DNA from: Treponema sp.
GTDB taxonomy: Bacteria; Spirochaetota; Spirochaetia; Treponematales; Treponemataceae
Assembly (NCBI GenBank): GCA_016293915.1
Contig: JAEDCY010000033.1
Span: 1-29,006, forward strand
Length of the DNA: 29,006 nt
Reading direction: 5' to 3'
Shown here in pieces: positions 15,069-22,079 of the stretch (its first letter is position 1; each line of letters opens with the position of its first letter). The translations under genes were made by a program, and so were the position numbers. Below the pieces are notes generated by a model. The model made no database searches, was not told where the DNA came from, and worked only from the letters and a program-made list of their open reading frames with translations.

Positions 15069-15405
15069 CAATCATTCCATTTTCTTTTAAGATTCTGTAA
15101 AACTGAACAAGCTTATATGTAAGCTGTTCATATCCATTCATAACATCATCACTTCCAATCGTTTTATAAATTTCATCAAGCTTTTCATAAAGAAGAATTA
15201 AAGAATGCGGATAATCTCGGAATCGTCCAAAATCCCACCAGGCACAAAACTTGTCAGCTTCCTCACTTGGTTTCTAGTTAGGAAAATTTTTGAATGACTT
15301 ATAAATCGTAATGTCGTCACCAATATTTACAACAAAGTCTTTTGCCTCTTGCCAGATGTCTATGGGAATATAATCATCCGGCATTTTGATTTTTCGTTTT
15401 GTCAT
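15061..15405 (-). pseudogene. Phage gene interrupted by an in-frame TAG
   Basis: A 114-codon frame starting MTKRKIKMPDDYIP and ending LKENGMIDD is broken by TAG at codon 44 (15274-15276). Its start overlaps the stop of the tail gene before it (ATGA) and its end overlaps the helicase start by 8 bp, exactly the tight packing of the neighbouring genes, so it was one gene. The product is helical and acidic at the end; no family recognised. A C-to-T change in CAG would explain the stop. Confidence 0.65.
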
Positions 15406-16994
15406 GTTCCGACCTCATAAACAAAACGCCTGATTGCTTTTCCGCAGCTTGTTCTGTCATCATCAAAAACAAACTCCGGCCAGAAGGTCCACCAGCCACT
15501 CTGGTCAAAGTCATCTTCAGACTGAACATCATAAAAGATGATTCCTTTTTCAGCGTCTTTCACAATTGCAGGAAAACTCACAACAGTATCATCAGGCTTA
15601 CGACCACAAAGATTCACACTTGCATATCCTGACAAATCGCAACCACAATCAAACAAAACTCTAAGCTTAGTTTTTCCCTTATAAATCCTTTTCATATTTT
15701 TCTCATTCAAAGTTATTTCCAGAACCACGGGCGTAAACAAGGTTACAACATTGTTTGCCTCACGGATTTTCCCACGCAGCCAATCCCAAAAACTCAATAC
15801 TGTCTGAACAGAACGGTAGAATAAACGGGATGCGAACGGTAAAGCTTCAAAATCAACTTCATCAGTAAAGCTGCGGAAATTATCTCCAAAGCGAATAATC
15901 AATTCTTTATCATCAACGACAGATTCAGGCAGTCTCTTGTAGTCTGTAACATGACTTGAAAAATCCAAAGATTCGCCATTAGAGAACACAGAACGAATAA
16001 TCAAAAGAAGCTGCTGTAGGGAATCAGAAAATGAACAACCATCAGAATATTCCTTCTTCATTCTATTAGAACGAGAGTTCCTGGCAGTAATTCCTTCCTG
16101 GTCCTCATGCCTTCTGAAAAAGAAAATTCTTTTATCAGAATCATCAGAAAAACTCTTGCTGTCACTAGCAGCCCTGAACAAATGATTAGATCTAAAAGCT
16201 CCTGCAGAAAGAACTCCATCAGATAAAGCGTTTCTTTTCCAATCAGTTTTCCTTGTCAGTCTCGAACTAAGATTCCATAATGATGGTATCTTTCTTTTCC
16301 AGATGAGCTTCCTGTTATTTGCAGTAGCAGGTCTCACGTTTCCAAGTACAGTCCTTGTATAAGCAACAGATTCAATTTCATTTTCATATTGCAGATACAA
16401 AGATATTTCATAGTCATTAGTAATATTTCTTTGCTGGTTTATAAATTCTGGTGAACTTATATAAGCAATCTGAGAAGCGTAATCCCTACGATGAGCACGA
16501 GTCCAGTAAAAATAACTCATGGTTGTATTTGGATCTTCGACTTCGCCGTTTGAAGCATATCCGTGTAAATCCGAATACACACCAAAAACAATTCTTTCAT
16601 CCTTAACAAGCTTTCTCGTCAGAGTCACATTCATGCTCTTCCAGCCGTTAGCTTGTCCGACAAAAGATGTTTCATAAAAAGAAGCATTAAGACATTGTGT
16701 TAACTGCCAGTTAGAATCCGCTGCAAACACAACAGGAATAACCGGTTTATAATCTATGCCATAGTTATAATCCCAATACCATTCAGAAGTTGGAGCGTAA
16801 TAATAGAAGACTATAGTTACCGTATTTGAATTAGAGTTTTTTGGAACAATTGCTCTACGTCCAAAAATATCTTCTTCATCAACAGTTTCTCCTTCTATAT
16901 CTGCGTATTCATCTTCATCCTCGTCTATACAAACTTCATACCAGGCAAGAAAAAAATCCGGAGTCCTGTTGTTTCCAACAATAGAGTAACTCAT
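15402..16994 (-). CDS. Phage tail-tip/baseplate upper-like protein
   Basis: 530 residues without a clear enzymatic motif. The N-terminal two-fifths is aromatic-rich (YYYAPTSEWYWDYNYG), suggesting beta-structure; a Ser/Arg-rich middle (about 215-320) looks linker-like; the C-terminal ~90 residues resemble the immunoglobulin-like module of phage baseplate upper proteins (a polymer-property stretch, then GIIFYDVQSEDDFDQSGWW and a final FVFDDD). It follows the 184-residue gene by two bases, and its stop overlaps the next start. Host adsorption is inferred from gene position. The ATG at 16994 is preferred to an upstream GTG. Confidence 0.6.
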   Translation of the reverse strand: MSYSIVGNNRTPDFFLAWYEVCIDEDEDEYADIEGETVDEEDIFGRRAIVPKNSNSNTVTIVFYYYAPTSEWYWDYNYGIDYKPVIPVVFAADSNWQLTQCLNASFYETSFVGQANGWKSMNVTLTRKLVKDERIVFGVYSDLHGYASNGEVEDPNTTMSYFYWTRAHRRDYASQIAYISSPEFINQQRNITNDYEISLYLQYENEIESVAYTRTVLGNVRPATANNRKLIWKRKIPSLWNLSSRLTRKTDWKRNALSDGVLSAGAFRSNHLFRAASDSKSFSDDSDKRIFFFRRHEDQEGITARNSRSNRMKKEYSDGCSFSDSLQQLLLIIRSVFSNGESLDFSSHVTDYKRLPESVVDDKELIIRFGDNFRSFTDEVDFEALPFASRLFYRSVQTVLSFWDWLRGKIREANNVVTLFTPVVLEITLNEKNMKRIYKGKTKLRVLFDCGCDLSGYASVNLCGRKPDDTVVSFPAIVKDAEKGIIFYDVQSEDDFDQSGWWTFWPEFVFDDDRTSCGKAIRRFVYEVGT

Positions 16995-16995
16995 A

Positions 16996-17550
16996 TCAAG
17001 AACCACTCACAGTTATCTGCCAGTCTATCTGAAGTGAATCTGCAGAAGTCACATTTACTGCAGGTGTAATCTGCGCATAAGCCAGACATTTAGCAGCACT
17101 TGTGTTTCCATTCATAAGTGCAACTTCATTGATTCCGTTTGCGTTCAAATCACCTGCAGCAAAAGATGTTCTGTATAAAACAACGTTCTGTCCGGAAGAG
17201 CCAAAAGCAGCCTGAGTTTTAGGGAATGTAGAATCCAGCTTTTTGAAAGAACCTGTCGGAGTATTTACTCCAGTGTTGTTCTTTGGAGTAGAACCGGTCC
17301 ATCCTGTTCCAACTCTCATATAACCATTTGTAGAATCAACTTTATTCTGAGTCGGATTACTAACAAGCAAATCAGCAATCAAACCATCACCCTGACTTGT
17401 GATAGTATTATGATGTTTGAAAATCATCGGACGTTCTTTCATTCGGAGAAGGGAACGCCAGAAGCCGTTCTTAAAATATTTCACATTACCATTACAGTCA
17501 CGAATAGTAACCGTAACCAATCCACGAACTTTTCCTTTTGAACTAATCAT
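16996..17550 (-). CDS. Phage tail-associated structural protein
   Basis: 184 residues. It begins with a beta-rich stretch (GLVTVTIRDCNGNVKYF), followed by HHNTITSQGDGLIADLL and GYMRVGTGWTGSTPKNN, a pattern seen in short tail-fibre or tail-tip accessory proteins of many prophages. The C-terminus (QIDWQITVSGS) is also beta-like. The ATG at 17550 overlaps the stop of the upstream gene (ATGA). Exact role unknown. Confidence 0.6.
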   Translation of the reverse strand: MISSKGKVRGLVTVTIRDCNGNVKYFKNGFWRSLLRMKERPMIFKHHNTITSQGDGLIADLLVSNPTQNKVDSTNGYMRVGTGWTGSTPKNNTGVNTPTGSFKKLDSTFPKTQAAFGSSGQNVVLYRTSFAAGDLNANGINEVALMNGNTSAAKCLAYAQITPAVNVTSADSLQIDWQITVSGS

Positions 17551-17984
17551 TTGCAAAATCCTCCAATAAGTCCAAACACAAGCGACGTAATAACAACGCC
17601 GCCTGTACCACCAATTAAAGCTCCATAAAAGAATTGATTCTTTTTCTTTTCTGCAGCTTCCTTCAACTTTTTGTTTTCCATTTCCAAAGCAAGCTTCTGT
17701 TTTTTCAACTGGTCAGCTCTCTCTTTTTCAAAAGCAAGCTCACCACCAGTTTCCAATAAAACAGCCTTAACTGCCTCTTGAGCAGTGCGTTCAATTTCTT
17801 CTTTTGCAATTTGCATAACTTCCTCAATCGTCAGCTCGCTGGCATCGCTTTCGGAATCTTTCTTTTCCGTCTGCAATTGCATCGCAGACTGAGCCGTAAG
17901 ATTCTGCAATAGTCCGAGCATCAGCACGCTCAATACGAGCAATCGCTTCATCACGCTTAGCCGCAGTTTTTTTATTGATTTCAT
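17547..17984 (-). CDS. Signal-peptide, coiled-coil and membrane-anchor protein in the lysis cluster
   Basis: 145 residues. N-terminal export signal (about 13-34, ending LTAQSA), a long Glu/Lys-rich coiled coil (about 50-117), then a C-terminal glycine-rich membrane helix (119-142). A periplasmic coiled coil fixed at both ends resembles the topology of single-protein phage spanins, but the lipobox cysteine of that class is missing, so this is only an inference. Its start is embedded in the gene at 17824-18117 in another frame, as Rz/Rz1 pairs often are. The ATG at 17984 follows AAGGAGAT, supplied by the GGTGGTTTCGACAGGCTC repeat. Confidence 0.55.
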   Translation of the reverse strand: MKSIKKLRLSVMKRLLVLSVLMLGLLQNLTAQSAMQLQTEKKDSESDASELTIEEVMQIAKEEIERTAQEAVKAVLLETGGELAFEKERADQLKKQKLALEMENKKLKEAAEKKKNQFFYGALIGGTGGVVITSLVFGLIGGFCK

Positions 17985-18117
17985 CTGAATCTCCTTCGGT
18001 GGTTGAGCCTGTCGAAACCACCTCACGTTCTTTTATAAAGAGAACCGTGAATATAGCAACAAACACAGCTCCCAGCCAAATAAAGATTTTCTTAATCACT
18101 TCCCAAAGCTTCGTCAT
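17824..18117 (-). CDS. Membrane-anchored helical protein in the lysis cluster
   Basis: 97 residues: one N-terminal membrane helix (about 11-28, IWLGAVFVAIFTVLFI), then a charged helical tail (RDEAIARIERADARTIAE). This looks like an inner-membrane spanin or lysis accessory protein, paired with the overlapping 145-residue gene. Residues 33-42 (VVSTGSTTEG) are translated from a short palindromic repeat (GGTGGTT ... AACCACC). A longer upstream frame exists but it only reads through the dispersed repeat copy C; the ATG at 18117 right behind the repeat is the better start, although it lacks a clear Shine-Dalgarno. Confidence 0.5.
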   Translation of the reverse strand: MTKLWEVIKKIFIWLGAVFVAIFTVLFIKEREVVSTGSTTEGDSDEINKKTAAKRDEAIARIERADARTIAESYGSVCDAIADGKERFRKRCQRADD

Positions 18118-18118
18118 C

Positions 18119-18193
18119 TGTGTAAGGCCGCTGGCGGCCGGTGTTCTATTGAAAAGCGTTAAAAAAAATGCGCCAGCATTTTTTAGCTTATCC
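18119..18193 (-). repeat. Dispersed terminator repeat, copy C
   Basis: On the minus strand: stop codon of the holin gene within GGATAAGC, then an ATGC/GCAT hairpin between A and T runs, AACGC, then GAACACCGGCCGCCAGCGGCC and TTACACAG. The GGCCGC-CA-GCGGCC palindrome follows the terminator-like part. It fits exactly between the stop of one gene and the start of the next. Confidence 0.75.
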
Positions 18194-18382
18194 TTCTTCT
18201 TTTTCAATTCGATCTCCTCTAAACTTCTGAATCTCTCTTCCTGCAATAACAGTAAGAGCCACAGTCAACCATTCGCCACCGCCAAGCACTCCAAAACAAA
18301 GAAGCACTGTCGCAATAACAAAGATTACAAACTTCACGCTAAGTAGCTTTTCAATCAATCTCTGAAATCTAAAACTAATCAT
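18188..18382 (-). CDS. Holin-like small membrane protein
   Basis: 64 residues with two predicted membrane segments (about 14-32, and 37-48), a short glycine turn (LGGGEW) and a charged C-terminus (KFRGDRIEKEEG). This architecture, and its place directly after the lysin gene, fit a class II-type holin that would release the lysin by permeabilising the membrane. The ATG at 18382 is preceded by AGGAG, which is part of the end of the dispersed repeat copy B. Confidence 0.65.
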   Translation of the reverse strand: MISFRFQRLIEKLLSVKFVIFVIATVLLCFGVLGGGEWLTVALTVIAGREIQKFRGDRIEKEEG

Positions 18383-18393
18383 CCACGAACTCC

Positions 18394-18478
18394 TGTGTAA
18401 GGCCGCCGGTCAGAGCGGCCGGTGTTCTATAGCAAAGCGTTAAAAAAAATTGCGATACAGCAATTTTTTAGCTTTACC
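18394..18478 (-). repeat. Dispersed terminator repeat, copy B
   Basis: Minus strand: GGTAAAGCTAAAAAATTGC hairpin with the complement GCAATTTTTTTT, then AACGCTTTGCTATAGAACAC, then GGCCGCTCTGACCGGCGGCC and TTACACAGGAG. The lysin stop codon lies in the first bases (TAA of GGTAAAGC), and the last bases provide the Shine-Dalgarno of the holin gene. Confidence 0.75.
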
Positions 18479-19046
18479 TTTTTCCATTTATTGCATTACG
18501 AATCATTTCATATTCATAATCAGCTCCAAACAAATCCACGTTGTCATCACTAGCTTTCTGCAAAGCCTCTCTATCCAAGCCACGAACAATTACCCGATAA
18601 TCATTTGCCTGATAATAAGGCTTCATATCAGAAAGAGAACGAAGCTCCGAATAAGGTTCTACACAGTTCAGAACAACATCGCGGCCACAGACTCCAGCCA
18701 CATGACAAACTTCATTTTCCTTGTATAATCTGGAACCAAGTTTTCTGTCATACAAAGTCACAAAGAAAGCCGCCTGAATATCATCCTTCTCGGGATTCTT
18801 CTTTGTGAAATACTTTTTGAACAATGCATCCGCAGTAACACGAATAGCACAACCAGTAGCAAGCAAGAGGGCAAGACAAACCGAGCCTGAACAATCAGAA
18901 CTCAAAAGATTTTCTTTACCACTTTCATATTTCAAAAACTGCATCCTTCCAAGAAAGGAGCGGTAACGTTCCGCTTCAGTCAGTCCTTCCACAATTTCCT
19001 TTTCAGCTTCCAGCATCAGTCTCATTCTTAAATTAGAGTTGTCCAT
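18474..19046 (-). CDS. NlpC/P60-family cell wall peptidase (phage lysin)
   Basis: 190 residues. The NlpC/P60 signature SSDCSGSVCLALLLATG gives the catalytic Cys52, and the histidine follows in EVCHVAGVCGRDVV (H115), with N127 or E130 in LNCVEP as possible third residue. Enzymes of this family cut peptide links of peptidoglycan, so this is the endolysin, or less likely a tail-associated hydrolase. No signal peptide, consistent with release by the neighbouring holin. The start overlaps the stop of the XhlA-like gene. Confidence 0.75.
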   Translation of the reverse strand: MDNSNLRMRLMLEAEKEIVEGLTEAERYRSFLGRMQFLKYESGKENLLSSDCSGSVCLALLLATGCAIRVTADALFKKYFTKKNPEKDDIQAAFFVTLYDRKLGSRLYKENEVCHVAGVCGRDVVLNCVEPYSELRSLSDMKPYYQANDYRVIVRGLDREALQKASDDNVDLFGADYEYEMIRNAINGKR

Positions 19047-19047
19047 A

Positions 19048-19440
19048 TCACATTCCTTTCACAATCAAAGTGATAACCGTAACCGCCACATTAAAGCAGG
19101 AAATCACACAGGCAATCACAGCCATGTTTCTTCCGGCTTTTCCGTTGTCAGCCTTGATATGTTCTTCAAGACGACGAGCTGTTGCACAAACATTTGGATT
19201 AAACTGGCAGGCCGTGGACCTGTTATCCAGACAATCCATTCTTTTCTCAACGGCAGTCTTAAACTCTTTCATTTCAGCTCTGAATCCAGAAAGCTCAACT
19301 TGTAAGCCATTCATAGACTTAACTAACAATTCAATGTTTTCTATAATTTCCTCCTGTGTAAGGCCGCTGGCGGCCGGTGTTCTATAGCAAACCGTTAAAA
19401 AAATTGCGAAAGCAATTTTTAGCTTTACCTCCTCATACAC
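19048..19440 (-). CDS. XhlA-like coiled-coil/membrane protein of the lysis cluster
   Basis: Up to 130 residues. The reliable part is a coiled coil (MNGLQVELSGFRAEMKEF onward), a Cys-containing hinge, and one C-terminal membrane helix (about 108-128, AVIACVISCFNVAVTVITLI), the layout of XhlA-type phage lysis proteins. The first ~35 residues, including CYRTPAASGLTQ, are translated from the dispersed repeat copy A and are probably not native. Behind the repeat there is AGGAGG, but the codon at the right distance is ATT (a rare start, perhaps a mutated ATG); an in-frame TTG and ATG lie further on. The true start is therefore open. Confidence 0.55.
   Translation of the reverse strand: MYEEVKLKIAFAIFLTVCYRTPAASGLTQEEIIENIELLVKSMNGLQVELSGFRAEMKEFKTAVEKRMDCLDNRSTACQFNPNVCATARRLEEHIKADNGKAGRNMAVIACVISCFNVAVTVITLIVKGM
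19355..19429 (-). repeat. Dispersed terminator repeat, copy A
   Basis: Minus strand: GGTAAAGCTAAAAATTGC, loop TTTC, GCAATTTTTTTAACGG, then TTTGCTATAGAACACC, GGCCGCCAGCGGCC and TTACACAGGAGG. It starts directly after the stop of the 511-residue gene, and its terminal AGGAGG is placed as a Shine-Dalgarno for the next gene. Confidence 0.75.
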
Positions 19441-20968
19441 GAGTCACCCATATTTCAGAGCTAAACGCATCTTCTTTTTTATATCTAAAAGTGAGCTCAT
19501 CAATTCTCACTTTCTTAAATCCGCTTTGAGCATTAAGCCGAATATCCATAAAAGCCCCCACACGAGCATGAATCAGAGGAAGATAAGTTGTCAGGTAATA
19601 GCCGCCCTTACAGTTGATACAATCATCAAGGAGATCCTTCGCACGACGCAGGCAGAAAGGTTCATCTTCAAACAGATCATCTGACAGATATTTCGAAGTA
19701 ATGTTTTTTACAATCTGCCCCTTAGCTGCAATCTCGCTATCATCTTTTACAAAAATGCTGTAGTTAGTTTCAGAAATAATTGCCCGACCATAAATCGCAG
19801 CCTTATACAAACCAATCAGATTTCCATTTCGAGAAAGCTGCACAATCGCTCTGTCTTTGTAAGTCGTAGTATCGTACTGCATAATTTCAAACGATGGTGT
19901 CATCGTCGGGCTTGATCCGGCGACGTTAGGGGAGCTAACTCGGTCAGCGATCTGCATATCACGGATAAATTCTTCTTCACTGGTAATCTCATCCGCATAC
20001 ACAACATTTCTAGTTTTTCCTTCATCATTCTTAGCGGTGTAGATTGCCTGGTAATCATTATCAGAAATAATTTTTCTCGAATCATCCGTAAACGGATAAT
20101 AAGGCTTCATATCCTCGTCATACCAAACCGGCGCATCAGAGTAGCTCCAGAGCTTCTGGCGTTCAGTCTGTACATAGCGTGCATACTTCAAACGAACATT
20201 ATTCGCATACTTATCATTGTTATTAAAAAATCTGTAATGAGTAATTTGAGTTTCGTCCAAAGTAAAATCAGAATCTTCACTGTAATCATTTTCTGTATCA
20301 TAAGGACTTTCTATAAAACTCAGCGTCAAATCCTTACCGCATTCCACAACAGCGTCATAAGCCTTAGCCAGAGCACAAAGCTCCTTCCAGGCAGAATCTG
20401 CAACGACAACATAAGGAATGTCAAAAGGCAAAGAGCCACAGTTTATTTCATTAGCCCGGATACCACCACGAGCCGCTATAATATGAACAAGAGATCTCTC
20501 CGGCTGCAGTCTGTCACAAACAATAGAGTGAACAATAGTCTGTGCATCAGTCCAGTTACGCTGCAGCTTAGTGTCATCAAGTTTTGTGCTCAAATCAATC
20601 AGACGTACTTTGGTAGTCTTATCAAGAAAGCCAGTCTCCTGACTCTGAAATCCGCTGTCATCCACAAACATATGAAAGCGGAAAAATGTATTAGTCCGGT
20701 CATCAAAGCAATACCAGATCTGAACTCCAAGGCCAGGAACATATTCCGAGTTCTTTTCTATGTCGTAGATACCTTTCAAAAGAAGCTCGCCGCAGTTCAC
20801 AATTCCACCAGCTTCTGTTTTATAAGAAGTTGCAACGCATTCAAGAATATCAGAGTCCGGAATATAAACATCGCCGCTACTAAGTTCCAGAACAATACGA
20901 ACAAAAGGACGTGCATCTGTATTGCAAATCTTATTTTCAACTTCAGGTGGTAACTCGTAAAATCTCAT
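19433..20968 (-). CDS. Phage tail hub/baseplate-like protein
   Basis: 511 residues. The N-terminus (about 1-130: MRFYELPPEV, then FVRIVLEL and VYIPDSDILE) and the following segments (LIDLSTKLDDTKLQRNW, then VVADSAWKELCALAKAYDAVVE) resemble the barrel domains of tail-hub proteins that cap the tail tube. The C-terminal third includes a repeat-structured segment leading to ARVGAFMDIRLNAQSGFKKVRIDELTFRY, as in late baseplate proteins. No enzymatic motif. The start overlaps the stop of the preceding gene (ATGA). The family call comes from general resemblance and gene order. Confidence 0.55.
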   Translation of the reverse strand: MRFYELPPEVENKICNTDARPFVRIVLELSSGDVYIPDSDILECVATSYKTEAGGIVNCGELLLKGIYDIEKNSEYVPGLGVQIWYCFDDRTNTFFRFHMFVDDSGFQSQETGFLDKTTKVRLIDLSTKLDDTKLQRNWTDAQTIVHSIVCDRLQPERSLVHIIAARGGIRANEINCGSLPFDIPYVVVADSAWKELCALAKAYDAVVECGKDLTLSFIESPYDTENDYSEDSDFTLDETQITHYRFFNNNDKYANNVRLKYARYVQTERQKLWSYSDAPVWYDEDMKPYYPFTDDSRKIISDNDYQAIYTAKNDEGKTRNVVYADEITSEEEFIRDMQIADRVSSPNVAGSSPTMTPSFEIMQYDTTTYKDRAIVQLSRNGNLIGLYKAAIYGRAIISETNYSIFVKDDSEIAAKGQIVKNITSKYLSDDLFEDEPFCLRRAKDLLDDCINCKGGYYLTTYLPLIHARVGAFMDIRLNAQSGFKKVRIDELTFRYKKEDAFSSEIWVTRV

Positions 20969-21744
20969 AATACCACCTGTGTGTTTTGTTCACTGTTACG
21001 GATATTAAAAACAACAATTCCTGTTACTTCAAACTTCTGGTAACAAAGCACTATGTCAGCGCAGTTGATGTCTGCCATATCATCAAGTGGCTTCAAATCA
21101 TAAAGGTCTAACCATATTCCTAATCTCTGGTCCAGTGTAATAGAAAGTTTTTCGATTTTATTCTGTGTCGGGTAATGTTCTGTGCTTAATGGAAAGTAGA
21201 GTGTAAGCTGATACTTTACTTTTTCATTGAACTTGCCTATAAGCTCAAAACGGTAAACTAGAGGCAGCTTTTTTAAGTCGGCAATTACACTATGACCATC
21301 ATAATAAAAAGTGCGGCACTCGCTCCAAGGCAAAGAGGATGTAGTAATATCCCAGCCTGTTGTAAAAGAATCATCGTTATCTTTTACATCAAGCCTGAAA
21401 TAAAGTGGTTCATTATTTTCTGCACGAAGTTCAAAATCTTTTACAGATACATTTTTATAAATCAGCTTTTCACAAACGCGGTCAACAAGAATATCAAATT
21501 TATCATTTGAATAAAAAAGCAAAAGAAACAGAGCAAGAATATTATTATATTCAAGTCTCGTAACCACGCAGCCGGTGATTGCCTTGCCGTTTTCAACAAG
21601 CTTCTCTCTGCTCCTTAAGCCAATCACTCCAGGCAGAGCGTAGCCTTTAGACGCAGTGCGTACAGTTTCCTCGCTGTAGGGTAATGGATAATATTCGCCG
21701 TCTTTTGCTATCGTCAGTGTGCAGTCTCTACCTTGAACTTTCAT
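20965..21744 (-). CDS. Phage distal tail-like protein
   Basis: 259 residues, beta-rich, with no catalytic motif. It lies directly before the hub-like gene (4-bp overlap), the usual place of distal tail (Dit-type) proteins. The N-terminus MKVQGRDCTLTIAKDGEYYPLPY and the segment YRFELIGKFNEKVKYQLTLYFPLS are consistent with a tube-type fold. It is now the first gene of the tail block: tube, sheath and tape-measure genes expected upstream are not there. Confidence 0.45.
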   Translation of the reverse strand: MKVQGRDCTLTIAKDGEYYPLPYSEETVRTASKGYALPGVIGLRSREKLVENGKAITGCVVTRLEYNNILALFLLLFYSNDKFDILVDRVCEKLIYKNVSVKDFELRAENNEPLYFRLDVKDNDDSFTTGWDITTSSLPWSECRTFYYDGHSVIADLKKLPLVYRFELIGKFNEKVKYQLTLYFPLSTEHYPTQNKIEKLSITLDQRLGIWLDLYDLKPLDDMADINCADIVLCYQKFEVTGIVVFNIRNSEQNTQVVL

Positions 21745-22078
21745 AGCTCAAGTGTAAGCCCAAAGCCGTGTGCAAAAAGATTCAGATTTCTTAACCTTTT
21801 AGGTCATAATATTTTTTTGTCTTTAGAGAATAAGAAACGTATTAACACACTATATGATTAAGTTTAATTTGTAATTCTGAGTAATTAATTTTCAATCAAG
21901 AAGTTATTATTTCCATTTCGAATGACAATTATTATCCCAATACTGTTGTCATATCTAATTACTAATATGTTGAAAATTTCAATTTTTTTTTACATTTCAA
22001 AGGACCTATGTTGAAATTTTCCATTTTTTTCAACATATACTTCTTCATATGTTGAAAATTTTCATTTTTTTCAACATA
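21745..22078. other. Intergenic region between tail genes and fic
   Basis: AT-rich, no gene. It must carry the promoter of the leftward tail and lysis genes if they are still expressed. ATGACAA ... TTGTCAT (about 21924-21954) is a 7-bp inverted repeat, and the right third is taken by three related hairpins, listed separately. Confidence 0.5.
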
Positions 22079-22079
22079 T
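21965..22079. repeat. Three tandem copies of an ATGTTGAAA dyad
   Basis: The motif TATGTTGAAA ... TTTCAACATA occurs at 22007-22037 and, best conserved, as ATATGTTGAAA ... TTTCAACATAT at 22047-22079; a third unit at about 21965 keeps only the left arm. The last unit touches the fic stop codon. There is no T-run behind the stems, so simple terminators are unlikely; operator sites are an alternative. Confidence 0.55.

Noticed and set aside
8454..15276. Reassignment of TAG to an amino acid
   Set aside because: phoB and the alkaline phosphatase end in TAG at the expected protein length, and another stop follows within 4-6 codons, so TAG works as a stop here.
20237..20953. 238-codon plus-strand frame antisense to the tail hub gene
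   Set aside because: Lies entirely within a well-packed minus-strand gene with overlapping neighbours; no motif or ribosome site.
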